The translations under genes and the position numbers were made by a program. The notes beneath the pieces are model-generated. The model saw only the letters and a program-made list of their open reading frames with translations. It ran no database searches and had not been told where the DNA came from. Shown here piece after piece: positions 24,972-33,111 of a DNA stretch of 35,479 nucleotides (the stretch's first letter is position 1; every line of letters starts with the position of its first letter). The stretch comes from Flavobacteriaceae bacterium (lineage in GTDB: Bacteria; Bacteroidota; Bacteroidia; Flavobacteriales; Weeksellaceae). The stretch is from NCBI GenBank assembly GCA_031277475.1, contig JAITMJ010000035.1:1-35479 (forward strand), written 5' to 3'.

Positions 24972-27009
24972 GATAAACCAAAAGTGCTGCAAAATACGCC
25001 AATCCGGACATTATTGCCACCTGAATTGCCGTCCATTTCCATGATTTCGTTTCGCGGTAAACTATGGCAATCGTGGAAACGCATTGCATCGCAAAGGCAT
25101 AAAAAATCATCACCGAAAGTCCTGTTGCAAAACTAAACATTTTTTCGCCGTTTGGTTTCACATCGTTTCGCATTTTGTTGATGACTTTCGTTTCGGGAGC
25201 GTCATCATCCAAACTGTAAAGCGTGGACATCGTGCCTACGAAAACTTCACGCGCCAAAAAACTCGTGATGATTCCAACACCCATTTTCCAATCGTAGCCG
25301 AGCGGAGCAATCGCCGGTTCGATGGTTTTTCCCATTTTTGAAAGATAAGAATTTTCGAGTTTCACGTCTGTGGCAAAAAGTTGTTTCGGCTCGGTTTTCG
25401 GACCGAGATAACTCAACACCCAAATCACGATGCTGACGATGAAAATAATTTTTCCCGCACCGGTGATAAATTCCCAAACTTTTCCCAAAACCATTTTTAA
25501 ATCGTATCTGAAAAGCGGAACTTTATACGCCGGCAAATCCATTATCAGAAAGGTTTTTCCTTTATTTTTAATAAATTTTTTCAGGGCGAGCGATGAGATC
25601 AACGCCATTGCAAATCCCAGAAAATACATCGCCAAAAGTGCCAACGCTTTGTAGGTGATTCCCGCAAAATATTCGTCCGGAATGATGAGCCCGATGATGA
25701 TGCTGTAAACCGGAAGCCGCGCGGAACACGTCATAAACGGCGTTACCAAAATCGTGATTAATCTTTCTTTTCTGTTTTCGATGTTTCGTGTGGACATAAT
25801 CGCCGGAATTGCGCAAGCCGTTCCCGAAACCAACGGAATGATGCTTTTTCCGTTTAAACCGAACGGTCGCAGAAATCTGTCCATCAAATAAACCACCCGC
25901 GCCATATATCCGGAATCTTCCAAAAGGTAAAGAAAATACAGCAAAATCCCGATTTGCGGCGCGAAAATCATAATTCCGCCGATTCCCGGAATGATGCCGT
26001 TGGCAACCAAAGAATTGAGCGGACCTGCCGGAAAATGTTCTTTCACGAAATTGGAAGTCAGCAGAAAAAACGTGTCAATCCAATCCATCGGATAGTGTGC
26101 GAGGTAGAAAACCATTTGGAAAATCAGCAGCAAAACCATCGCGAAAATGACGTAGCCCCAAATTCGATGAACCAAAATTCGGTCTATTTTTTCGGTTAAA
26201 AGAACTTTAAAATCCGGTTTTTTGGTTAAAACTTTTGAAATGATTTTATCAATATTTTGATACCGCCGGATGATTTCTTGTGCCTGCAAACGTTTGGGAA
26301 TCAAAGATTTAATTTCATCGTTAAATTGTTCTTTTACCGAACTCAATTCTTCGAGCCGAATATCGGAAGCCAGTGCCGTCCAGATTTTATATTCGTTTTT
26401 TTCGTGATTTTCAGACGAAATTTTAGCGATTAAATCTTTTTGTTCGATAGGGATTTCAAAGGAAATTTGATGGAATGTTTTAAAGCGATTTTCAAAAATC
26501 CGCCGGCGCAAATCTTCAATTCCGATTCCGAATTTGGCATTCGCCGGAACGATTTTCACGCCCAATTCTTCTTCCAATTTCGGGATGTCGATTTGTATTT
26601 TTCGTCTTTCGGCTTGGTCTATCTGGTTGATTACCAACAAAACAGGAATTCCCAAATCCTGAATTTGCCGAAAAAGCAAAAGTCCGCGTTTGATGTTCAG
26701 GGCTTCGAGAATATAAACCACGCCGGAGCAGTTTTTTCTTTCGGCGATTAAATATTCCGAAAAAATCGCTTCGTCTTCGGAGGAAGGATAAATGCTGTAT
26801 GCACCCGGCAAATCCACCACTTCCACGTTTTCATCATTAAAAATATAATTTCCGGAAAGGCTTGCCACGGTAACGCCGCCGTAGTTTGCGGTTTTTTGTT
26901 TTTTGTTGCAAAGTGCGTTGAACACAGTAGATTTCCCGACATTCGGGTTTCCGACAAGGAGGATTTTTTTCGTACGCTCCATTTTTTCCTCTTGATTTTT
27001 GATGTTCAT
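24958..27009 (-). CDS. feoB: Ferrous iron transport protein B
   Basis: Inner-membrane Fe(II) uptake protein with an N-terminal G domain: G1 GNPNVGKST (20-28), G3 DLPG (65-68), G4 NQID (127-130). A helical spacer leads to the membrane part (from about 285), with the paired gate motifs GTACAIPAIMSTRNIENR and TPFMTCSARLPVYSI. The 683 residues are normal for compact FeoB forms. The ATG at 27009 follows an A-run; the ATG at 26982 is an alternative. FeoA is encoded upstream on the same strand, but the two genes, usually touching, are 413 bp apart because of a repeat cluster. The 3' end merges with a phased array. Confidence 0.97.
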   Translation of the reverse strand: MNIKNQEEKMERTKKILLVGNPNVGKSTVFNALCNKKQKTANYGGVTVASLSGNYIFNDENVEVVDLPGAYSIYPSSEDEAIFSEYLIAERKNCSGVVYILEALNIKRGLLLFRQIQDLGIPVLLVINQIDQAERRKIQIDIPKLEEELGVKIVPANAKFGIGIEDLRRRIFENRFKTFHQISFEIPIEQKDLIAKISSENHEKNEYKIWTALASDIRLEELSSVKEQFNDEIKSLIPKRLQAQEIIRRYQNIDKIISKVLTKKPDFKVLLTEKIDRILVHRIWGYVIFAMVLLLIFQMVFYLAHYPMDWIDTFFLLTSNFVKEHFPAGPLNSLVANGIIPGIGGIMIFAPQIGILLYFLYLLEDSGYMARVVYLMDRFLRPFGLNGKSIIPLVSGTACAIPAIMSTRNIENRKERLITILVTPFMTCSARLPVYSIIIGLIIPDEYFAGITYKALALLAMYFLGFAMALISSLALKKFIKNKGKTFLIMDLPAYKVPLFRYDLKMVLGKVWEFITGAGKIIFIVSIVIWVLSYLGPKTEPKQLFATDVKLENSYLSKMGKTIEPAIAPLGYDWKMGVGIITSFLAREVFVGTMSTLYSLDDDAPETKVINKMRNDVKPNGEKMFSFATGLSVMIFYAFAMQCVSTIAIVYRETKSWKWTAIQVAIMSGLAYFAALLVYQMFK

Positions 27010-27095
27010 TTTTTTTTGACTTTCGTCTTTTTTATTTCGGAAATTATGTTTTTAAAGTTCAAACTTTGTCAATCTCGTCCTAAAACTTTTTGTGT

Positions 27096-27287
27096 CGCCC
27101 TACGGGCGAAATGAGGTGGAATTTTGTTTTTCCGCAGGCTAAACCTGCGGTTATGAAAATCCGGCTCTTCGAGCCGTCCCACGTTTTCCCAATCTTTTCA
27201 CAAAGCAATTACTCGCTTTTGACTTTCGTCTTAATTATGTTTTTTAAAGTTAAAACTTTGTCAAAGATTTAAAACTTTGACAAAGTG
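27096..27287 (+). repeat. Multi-hairpin cluster, copy 4 (between feoA and feoB)
   Basis: Four stems in the same order as in the other clusters but with different arm sequences: TCGCCC-TAC-GGGCGA (27096-27110), CCGCAGG-CTAAA-CCTGCGG (27133-27151), GGCTC-TTC-GAGCC (27164-27176) and ACTTTGTCAAAG paired with CTTTGACAAAGT (27256-27267, 27276-27287). ATGAAAATCC precedes the third stem here and in copies 1 and 2. Confidence 0.8.
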
Positions 27288-27345
27288 TTTACCCGCTTTT
27301 CATCTTTTTGGTTTAGCATTTTTAAAAAATGTCGGGTGTAAAATA

Positions 27346-27428
27346 TAGTTTAAAGATTTAAACATTGAAAAATTAAAGCATTTAAAATTATCAAATTAAC
27401 ACATTTTTAAATTACCAAATTATCAAAT
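27346..27428. repeat. 8-bp phased AT-rich array behind feoA
   Basis: About ten units in an 8-bp register, for example AAAATTAA, AGCATTTA, AAATTATC, AAATTAAC, AAATTACC, AAATTATC. It reaches into the feoA stop codon, as the array at 24885-24971 does for feoB. Confidence 0.65.
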
Positions 27429-27668
27429 TGCTTTTTCCACCACAATAAACTCCGCTTCTTCTTGCCGAAGTTCGAGGCGACTTCTTTCTTTTCCGAATTC
27501 CACATACATCGGTCCGCCGAACGGAGCCTGATGCAAAATCATAAATTTTGTTTCCGGCAAAAGTCCCATTTCCATAATTTTGGTAGGCATTTCCGAGGAA
27601 TCGGCATAACCTTTTATGATGCCTTTTGTTCTTTTTGGAAATTGCGAAAGCGTTTCAAGCGGATTCAT
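27423..27668 (-). CDS. feoA: Ferrous iron transport protein A
   Basis: A small SH3-like cytoplasmic partner of FeoB, 81 residues from the ATG at 27668. Family features are GYADSSEMPTKIMEMGLLPETKF and a C-terminal strand pair (SRLELRQEEAEFIVV). An in-frame TTG at 27674 is less likely, since MNPLETLSQFPKR is a natural start and a -7 box lies 18 nt upstream. It would be co-transcribed with feoB across the hairpin cluster unless the cluster stops or cuts the transcript. Confidence 0.92.
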   Translation of the reverse strand: MNPLETLSQFPKRTKGIIKGYADSSEMPTKIMEMGLLPETKFMILHQAPFGGPMYVEFGKERSRLELRQEEAEFIVVEKAI

Positions 27669-27686
27669 CTTCAAAATTTTGAGTTA

Positions 27687-27694
27687 CAAAGATA
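27687..27694 (-). promoter_or_regulatory. -7 promoter box of feoA
   Basis: TATCTTTG on the minus strand, 18 nt before the feoA ATG. I could not identify a convincing -33 partner or Fur site. Confidence 0.65.
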
Positions 27695-27819
27695 ATTATT
27701 TGTACTAAATCTAAATAGTTTTGATTGTCAAATGTAAAATCCTTTATAAAAATGTTCGAAAAAATACAGAAAAACTTATGGTCTTTTGTCAATTTCATTT
27801 GCTAAGTGAAAATTTTATA

Positions 27820-27849
27820 TTGCAGATTAATCCAAATTACATATATTTG
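27820..27849 (+). promoter_or_regulatory. Promoter of the small lipoprotein gene
   Basis: TTGCAG at 27820-27825 and TATATTTG at 27842-27849, with 19 bases between the TTG and the -7 box; the ATG is 44 nt further on. Confidence 0.6.
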
Positions 27850-27893
27850 AGAACAATTAAAAGTTGCGCCCGACACGAATCAGGGAATTTAAA

Positions 27894-28310
27894 ATGAAAA
27901 CAGCAATTAAATTTTTAGTGGTAATGATTTTACCGATTATTTTAATGTCTTGCAGCAAAAGTTTTGGAGACGGAATAAGTGAAGGAATAAAGACAGAAAT
28001 GCAAAATATCAAAAGCCAATGTCCTCAAGATCAAGGCGGAGGAGTTGTGATGACCGATGCCAATTTCTATGAAAATGAAAAGATTTTGGAATATGTGTGT
28101 TCTATTGAAGGCATAGAAAAAATAGACGATGCTACCGCCAAAATCATGAAACAAGCAATCGTAGAAGCCTTAAGCAGTGATGTTTCCACATTTGAAAAAT
28201 TTTCAATAAAAACAATTTTGAATGAAGATTATCGGTTTCGCTACATTTATACCGATGTGAAAGGCAAAAAACTCTGTGAAATAGATGTTTCAAAAGATGA
28301 TTTGAAATAG
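27894..28310 (+). CDS. Small hypothetical lipoprotein
   Basis: A 138-residue protein with a clear lipoprotein signal (VVMILPIILMSC, Cys20). I start at the ATG at 27894, where the signal peptide begins; the frame is open ten codons further upstream. The mature part begins with a helical stretch, then SQCPQDQGGGVVMTDANFYE, a pattern I associate with uncharacterised exported proteins carrying a CP..G..M segment, and ends in RFRYIYTDVKGKKLCEIDV. There are two cysteines in the mature part besides the lipidated one, and a third in YVCSIEG. I do not recognise a named family. It is a single gene with its own promoter. Confidence 0.75.
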   Translation: MKTAIKFLVVMILPIILMSCSKSFGDGISEGIKTEMQNIKSQCPQDQGGGVVMTDANFYENEKILEYVCSIEGIEKIDDATAKIMKQAIVEALSSDVSTFEKFSIKTILNEDYRFRYIYTDVKGKKLCEIDVSKDDLK

Positions 28311-28379
28311 TTTTGCTGTTGGCTTTTTAGTTTTTTGATATAAATTTAAAATTCATAATTTAAAATCTAAAAATCTCTT

Positions 28380-29306
28380 ATGCAAATTGTAACAGGCGCT
28401 TTCGGGTTTTCCGGAAAATACATCGCGCGCCAATTATTGAGTGACGGTGCTGACGTGCTGACGCTCACCAATTCTACCAATCGTGAAAACGAATTTGGCG
28501 ACAAAATCAAAATTTCGCCGTTTCATTTTGACGATATTGAAAAATTAACGGAGGTTTTAAGAGATGCGGAGGTTTTGTACAACACATATTGGGTGCGGTT
28601 TAATCACACTTCTTTTCAGCACAAAACCGCTGTGGAAAACACTTTGAAACTTTTTGAAGCGGCAAAAAAAGCCGGCGTAAAACGCATTGTTCACACCAGC
28701 ATCACAAATCCCGGCGAACATTCCCGCCTCGAATATTTTCGCGGAAAAGCGGTTTTGGAGCGTGAACTTATGGATTCCGGCATGTCGTTTGCCATTTTTC
28801 GACCCGCAGTTTTGTTCGGCGATGAAGATATTTTAATCAACAATATGGCGTGGATGATTCGCAAATTTCCGTTTTTCGGCGTTTTTGGCGACGGCAAATA
28901 TCGGCTGCAACCGATTTATGTGGAAGATTTTGCAAAATTGATGATACTTGCAGGAAAAATTCGGGAAAATATTCTTATGGATACCGTAGGTCCCGAAACT
29001 TTTACCTACAAAGAATTGATACAAAATATTTCAAAAATCATACTCGGAAAAGAGCGATTTATTTTTTCCGTTTCCGACGATTTGGGATATATGATTTCGA
29101 AGATAATCGGTTGGTTTACAGGAGATAAAATGGTTACTCGGGAAGAAATAAAAGGTTTGAAAGCCGATTTGCTTTACACCGATTCCGAACCTGTCGGAAC
29201 TACAAAACTCACTGATTGGCTGCGGGCTCACAAAGATTCCATCGGAAAAAAATACGCCAACGAGATGAAAAGAAGAACAAATCGGGAAATTTCGTATTTG
29301 AAGTAG
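28380..29306 (+). CDS. Atypical SDR / NDUFA9-like NAD(P)-binding protein
   Basis: A 308-residue Rossmann-fold protein. The dinucleotide loop GAFGFSG (6-12) follows a short first strand, and the usual catalytic Tyr-x3-Lys is replaced by YFRGKAVLERELMDSG, in which Tyr and Lys are spaced differently or used only structurally. FAIFRPAVLFG, LQPIYVEDFAKLM and VGPETFTYKELI are typical of the NmrA/NDUFA9-like atypical SDR group, which often binds a nucleotide without a known reaction. A hydrophobic stretch (LGYMISKIIGWF) near 235 may contact the membrane. The substrate is unknown. Phased AT repeats (28342-28379) precede the ATG. Confidence 0.82.
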   Translation: MQIVTGAFGFSGKYIARQLLSDGADVLTLTNSTNRENEFGDKIKISPFHFDDIEKLTEVLRDAEVLYNTYWVRFNHTSFQHKTAVENTLKLFEAAKKAGVKRIVHTSITNPGEHSRLEYFRGKAVLERELMDSGMSFAIFRPAVLFGDEDILINNMAWMIRKFPFFGVFGDGKYRLQPIYVEDFAKLMILAGKIRENILMDTVGPETFTYKELIQNISKIILGKERFIFSVSDDLGYMISKIIGWFTGDKMVTREEIKGLKADLLYTDSEPVGTTKLTDWLRAHKDSIGKKYANEMKRRTNREISYLK

Positions 29307-29390
29307 TTAGCAGTCTGTTGTTTCTTCAAACACTCAGAATAAATTTGAAAATACTATAATCTGAAAATTTGGAAATGTGATATTTTTGTT

Positions 29391-29415
29391 CTGTCTTGAA
29401 TTAAATTCAGGGCAG
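29391..29415. repeat. Palindrome CTGTCTTGAATT / AATTCAGGGCAG
   Basis: Twelve-base arms around a single A, with two mismatches that would be G-U pairs in RNA. It resembles the TCCTGAATCAAG palindrome of the lpx-flanking repeats. It lies in the 181-bp gap before the DUF2238 gene. Confidence 0.5.
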
Positions 29416-29487
29416 ATCACAGGTTTTTCAAGGTAGTTTATATCTTCAATTTACTAATTTCTTAACTTTTTTATACTACACCAAAAA

Positions 29488-30084
29488 ATGAAACTGAAAT
29501 TCATCCTTCTTATTCTTACGATTGTAGCAATCGTCATTTCATACATCGGAGCAACCGAGCCGTTTACTTGGTGGTTAGAAGCGTTTCCGGTATTCGCCGG
29601 AATTTTGATGCTTTTTATTTTTAGGAAATTTGAATTTACCGATTTTGTATATATCATCATTTTTATCCATTTTCTCATTCTGCTTTTGGGTGCGCATTAC
29701 ACCTACGCTAAAGTTCCGGGCGTTGATTGGATAAACAAAATTTTTGGTAGAGAACGTAATAATTATGATAAAATTGGGCATTTCATTCAGGGTTTTTCTC
29801 CGGCTCTGATTGTCCGCGAAATTTTGGTGCGAAAAAATGTAATCAATGGAAAAAAATGGTTGTTTTTTGTCGTGATTTCCATAGTTCTCGCCATCAGTGC
29901 ATTTTATGAATTAATCGAATGGCAGATTTCTCTGTTTTCGGGAGAGGCGGGCGACAATTTTTTGGGAACTCAAGGTTATATTTGGGACACACAAACCGAT
30001 ATTTTTATGGCATTAATCGGCGGTTTGTCAGCTCTGATTTTCTGTTCAAATATTCACGATAAATTAATAAATTTGAAAAAATAA
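29488..30084 (+). CDS. DUF2238 (YjdF-like) inner-membrane protein
   Basis: A 198-residue protein with about six membrane segments, including FILLILTIVAIVISYIGA, FPVFAGILMLFIF, FVYIIIFIHFLILLLGA and WLFFVVISIVLAISAFYELIEW. The family signature YDKIGHFIQGFSPALIVREIL and the following WDTQTDIFMALIGG identify it as DUF2238. Its conserved His, Glu and Asp residues in membrane segments suggest an enzyme or transporter, but no function is established. The next gene, mnmA, follows after a leader repeat and is probably transcribed separately. Confidence 0.9.
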   Translation: MKLKFILLILTIVAIVISYIGATEPFTWWLEAFPVFAGILMLFIFRKFEFTDFVYIIIFIHFLILLLGAHYTYAKVPGVDWINKIFGRERNNYDKIGHFIQGFSPALIVREILVRKNVINGKKWLFFVVISIVLAISAFYELIEWQISLFSGEAGDNFLGTQGYIWDTQTDIFMALIGGLSALIFCSNIHDKLINLKK

Positions 30085-30140
30085 TTTGAAATTTTAAGAA
30101 TTTGACAATACATTTTATAATTTCATAATCTAAAAAATAA

Positions 30141-30230
30141 ATGAAACACGCATGACAAAATATTGACACACAGGCAAATGATTGTACAAAGTGTTCCATC
30201 TGACCGCTGAAAAAAATAAAATATAAACAG
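30141..30230 (+). repeat. Conserved leader repeat, copy B
   Basis: CATGACAAAATATTGACACA, then ATTGTACAAAGTGTTCCATC, TGACCGCTG, and an A/T tail ending AAACAG directly before the mnmA ATG. It contains the small palindrome TTGTACAA. The repeat extends a few bases into the coding sequence (ATGAAA in all three copies). Confidence 0.85.
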
Positions 30231-31418
30231 ATGAAAATAGTAGTCGGACTTTCCGGAGGCGTAGATTCCAGCGTTGCGGCGTATCTTTTGCAGCAACAAG
30301 GACACGATGTTGTCGCACTTTTTATGCGAAATTGGAATGATGCTTCCGTAACTTTGGAAGACGAATGCCCGTGGATTGAAGACAGCAATGATGCTTTGCT
30401 CGTAGCCCAAAAATTGAAAATTCCGTTTCAAGTGATTGATATGAGCGAACTTTACAAAGAACGAATCGTAGATTATATGTTCGCCGAATACGAAAAAGGA
30501 AGAACGCCAAATCCCGATATTCTCTGCAATCGCGAAGTGAAATTCGATATTTTTCTGAAAACCGCACTTTCTTTGGGCGCAGAAAAAGTGGCGACCGGAC
30601 ATTATGCCAGAATAATTTCAACTTTTAATGAAGATAAAAAGGAAATTTTTCATCTTTTGGCAGGGAAAGATCGAAATAAAGATCAAAGTTATTTTCTTTG
30701 TCAGCTCAACCAATATCAACTTTCAAAATCCATCTTTCCGATTGGCGAACTGACAAAATCCGAAGTCCGCGAAATCGCAAAAAAAGCAGGTTTGGCAACC
30801 GCCGAAAAAAGAGATTCGCAAGGTTTGTGCTTTATCGGAAAAGTGAGTTTGCCGGATTTTTTAAAGCAACAACTCAAACCGAAAGAAGGCGAAATTGTAG
30901 AAATTTTCCGCGATTTTCCCGAATATTCTAAAGAAAAACCAAAATTTTCCACAAAATTAGAAGAATTGAAATTTTTATCCTCGAAAATCAATTATAAAAA
31001 AGAAGACGGAAAAGTAATCGGCAAACATCAGGGCGCACAATATTACACGATTGGTCAAGGAAAAGGTTTGGGAATCGGCGGACACAAAGAATCTTGTTTC
31101 GTGATTTCCAGAGATATGGAACACCATATTTTGTTCGTGGGCGAAGGACATTCGTTTCCCGGACTTTTTCGTAAAGCATTGAAAATCAATAATTCCGAAG
31201 TTCATTGGATTCGTGAAGATTTAAAACTGAAAAACGGCGAATCTATGGAAGTTTTGGCGAGAATCCGTTATCGGCAACCTTTGGAAAAAGCCGTAATTTA
31301 TCAATTTGAAGAAGGATTTTTTATGGAATTTGAACATCCGCAATCTGCCGTTGCCGAAGGACAATTTGCTGCTTGGTATATTGGCGAAGAATGTTTGGGA
31401 AGCGGTGTGATTTCTTGA
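30231..31418 (+). CDS. mnmA: tRNA-specific 2-thiouridylase MnmA
   Basis: Thiolates U34 of Lys, Glu and Gln tRNAs. The PP-loop SGGVDSS is at 8-14. The two catalytic cysteines are Cys99 (NPDILCN) and Cys200 (QGLCFIG). [31 protein letters not shown] and [10 protein letters not shown] are all family features, and the 395 residues fit. The ATG sits precisely at the end of the ~90-bp leader repeat, which therefore supplies its 5' untranslated region and perhaps its promoter. Confidence 0.97.
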   Translation: MKIVVGLSGGVDSSVAAYLLQQQGHDVVALFMRNWNDASVTLEDECPWIEDSNDALLVAQKLKIPFQVIDMSELYKERIVDYMFAEYEKGRTPNPDILCNREVKFDIFLKTALSLGAEKVATGHYARIISTFNEDKKEIFHLLAGKDRNKDQSYFLCQLNQYQLSKSIFPIGELTKSEVREIAKKAGLATAEKRDSQGLCFIGKVSLPDFLKQQLKPKEGEIVEIFRDFPEYSKEKPKFSTKLEELKFLSSKINYKKEDGKVIGKHQGAQYYTIGQGKGLGIGGHKESCFVISRDMEHHILFVGEGHSFPGLFRKALKINNSEVHWIREDLKLKNGESMEVLARIRYRQPLEKAVIYQFEEGFFMEFEHPQSAVAEGQFAAWYIGEECLGSGVIS

Positions 31419-31448
31419 TTGGGAAATAAAGTAATCAGACAATTTCAT

Positions 31449-31496
31449 AATCTCTAAATCTCTAAATCTCTAAATTTTTAAATCCCTAAATATCTG
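31449..31496. repeat. 8-bp phased array behind mnmA
   Basis: Six units in register: AATCTCTA three times, then AATTTTTA, AATCCCTA, AATATCTG. This is the most regular of the arrays and lies in the gap between mnmA and the sigma factor gene. Confidence 0.8.
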
Positions 31497-31581
31497 ATTA
31501 TTAACCCATTTCCAAAAATTTTAAAAATTGATGTAATATTTTTCCGAACTTGGTTGTCTTAAATTTTAGAAAGCGGTTACG

Positions 31582-32097
31582 ATGACTCACGAAATTTTTA
31601 GAGATACGGTATTTTGTCTCAAAGATGAGATGTATCGTTTTGCGAAAAAATTTGTGATGAGTGCCGATGAAGCCGAAGATGTTGTGCAAGATTTGATGAT
31701 GAAATTCTGGCAAACCAAAGAAAAAATCGCCGAATACGAAAATCTGAAATCCTTTGCGATGAAATGCGTGAAAAATGAATGCTTGAACCGCCTGAAACAT
31801 CACAACGTGAAATCGGAATTTGCAGAATTGCAGCAACACCGCAGCGAAATCTACAAACCGGAAGTCAACAATATGAAAGAGCAGATTTTAATTTTCATCA
31901 ATCGACTGCCGGAAAAACAAAAGTCCGTAATCCACCTGAAAGACGTGGAAGAATACGAAATCTCGGAGATTTCCGAAATTTTGGAAATGGAAGAAAATGC
32001 CGTACGCGTCAATCTGATGCGGGCAAGACAAAAAGTAAAAGAACAAATTACAAACCTGATGAATTATGAACACAGACAAATCTCAAGACCAATATGA
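31582..32097 (+). CDS. ECF-type RNA polymerase sigma factor
   Basis: A 171-residue sigma-70-family factor of the extracytoplasmic function class. Region 2 (about 10-80) has MYRFAKKFVMSADEAEDVVQ and DLMMKFWQ, followed by NLKSFAMKCVKNECLNRLK. Region 4 (about 110-160) has FINRLPEKQKSVIHLKDVEE and the helix-turn-helix YEISEISEILEMEENAVRVN. The next gene overlaps its last 32 bp, giving tight coupling to a single-pass membrane protein that is probably its anti-sigma factor. It likely controls this operon and other cell-envelope genes; I could not read a binding motif. Confidence 0.93.
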   Translation: MTHEIFRDTVFCLKDEMYRFAKKFVMSADEAEDVVQDLMMKFWQTKEKIAEYENLKSFAMKCVKNECLNRLKHHNVKSEFAELQQHRSEIYKPEVNNMKEQILIFINRLPEKQKSVIHLKDVEEYEISEISEILEMEENAVRVNLMRARQKVKEQITNLMNYEHRQISRPI

Positions 32098-32761
32098 CGA
32101 CATTTTTCGCGAACTGAAAAACGAAAAAATGGATTGGAATTTCGAGGATTTTCTACAAAAAACCGAAACCCCGAAACTCGAACCCCTTCGACAGGCTCAG
32201 GGTGACAAATCCGAACTGCGAATCACAAAACCTTGTCAGGCTGAGCGAAGTCGAAGCCTCGAAACTCGGAAAATTTTTTGGATGGCGGCAAGCATCATTT
32301 TACTTTTTGGAATTTATTTCGGAGTGAAAAATCTCGGAACTCACAATTCCAACACCAACGAATTGATTACCAATGAAATAAACAAACAAAAGGAAGATTT
32401 CGATAAAGAAAACAGCGTGGCTGCAAATGAGGCTGATGATTCCTTGAATACGGTTGCCGACAGCATTTCTCCGGATTCGGATTCAGTGCAAAAACATATT
32501 GCGGAAGAGGATATTTTGGATAAAATTGTTTCTAAAAAAGGGAGAATTAAAAAATCCGAAAGAAAAAAATATGTGAAAAACGAAACAAAACCAAAACCCA
32601 ATCCCGAATTTCAATATCAAGATAATTATGTGATTATCAACGGACAAAAAATCACAAACGAACAAGAAGCCATAAACATTACCCGATATTCTTTCCAAAT
32701 ACTTTCCGAAAAAATGGGGCAAACCATCGCCGCAACTTTTGAGCGGGAAGAAAGAGAATAA
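32066..32761 (+). CDS. Putative single-pass anti-sigma membrane protein with repeat-encoded insert
   Basis: A 231-residue protein: an acidic N-terminal cytoplasmic part (DDIFRELKNEKMDWNFEDFL), one membrane segment (about 71-87, WMAASIILLFGIYFGVKNL) and a charged periplasmic tail ending in an amphipathic helix. It resembles the proteins that follow ECF sigma genes in flavobacteria; the anti-sigma role rests on position and topology, since no zinc or RseA-type motif is visible. Residues about 40-67 (PLRQAQGDKSE, then PCQAERSRSLE) are translated from a REP-like palindrome and are unlikely to be native. The insert keeps the frame and lies just before the membrane segment. Confidence 0.7.
   Translation: MNTDKSQDQYDDIFRELKNEKMDWNFEDFLQKTETPKLEPLRQAQGDKSELRITKPCQAERSRSLETRKIFWMAASIILLFGIYFGVKNLGTHNSNTNELITNEINKQKEDFDKENSVAANEADDSLNTVADSISPDSDSVQKHIAEEDILDKIVSKKGRIKKSERKKYVKNETKPKPNPEFQYQDNYVIINGQKITNEQEAINITRYSFQILSEKMGQTIAATFEREERE
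32186..32256. repeat. REP-like inverted pair inside the anti-sigma gene
   Basis: CTTCGACAGGCTCAGGGTGA with CAA (32186-32208) faces TTGTCAGGCTGAGCGAAGTC with GAAG (32233-32256), forming an imperfect long-loop hairpin. The right arm matches the intergenic copy at 24842-24868 exactly. Confidence 0.85.
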
Positions 32762-32804
32762 GAATGTGGTAATGAGGTAATTTGAAAATGTGGTAATTAA
32801 CGTC

Positions 32805-32825
32805 ATTGCGGGCAAGACCCGCAAT
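32805..32825. repeat. Hairpin ATTGCGGG-CAAGA-CCCGCAAT
   Basis: A perfect 8-bp stem 43 bp behind the stop of the putative anti-sigma gene, of the GTCATTGCGGGC class of dispersed palindromes. A weaker hairpin (CGAGATT / AATCTCG, 32850-32874) follows. The stem may attenuate transcription within the operon. Confidence 0.7.
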
Positions 32826-32894
32826 CCCGTAAAAAATATAAAGATTCTGCGAGATTTTTTCCACATCAATCTCGGGACAAAATAACACAAAAGC

Positions 32895-33080
32895 AAAAAA
32901 GTCCGTAGGACTTAATGTGAATAACCGCAGACGCAAGTCTGTGGAAAAGATGAGGGAGAATGAAAATCCGCTCGTAGAGCGGCACAAAAAAAACTTTGAC
33001 AAAGATTTTGAACTTTGTCAAAGTGTCCAAAAAACCCTTTCAGAGTTTGAAACTCTGAAAGGGTTGCAGAAAAGCAAAAA
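32895..33080 (+). repeat. Multi-hairpin cluster, copy 1 (5' of the S41 gene)
   Basis: Five stems: AGTCC-GTA-GGACT (32900-32912), CCGCAGAC-GCAA-GTCTGTGG (32925-32944), CCGCTC-GTA-GAGCGG (from about 32968), a 12-bp stem ACTTTGACAAAG (32993-33004 with 33013-33024), and a perfect 16-bp stem with one central base (33033-33048 with 33050-33065). It is 97% identical by eye to 34585-34769: five substitutions and one indel. Confidence 0.9.
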
Positions 33081-33111
33081 AGTAAAAAGCAAAACGCCAA
33101 ATACAACAAAA

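Noticed and set aside
31449..31496. The phased array as a CRISPR
   Set aside because: The units are 8 bp with no spacers, and no cas gene is nearby.
32917..33111. A 65-residue N-terminal extension of the S41 peptidase
   Set aside because: It is a translation of the hairpin cluster, and a proper signal peptide starts at 33112.
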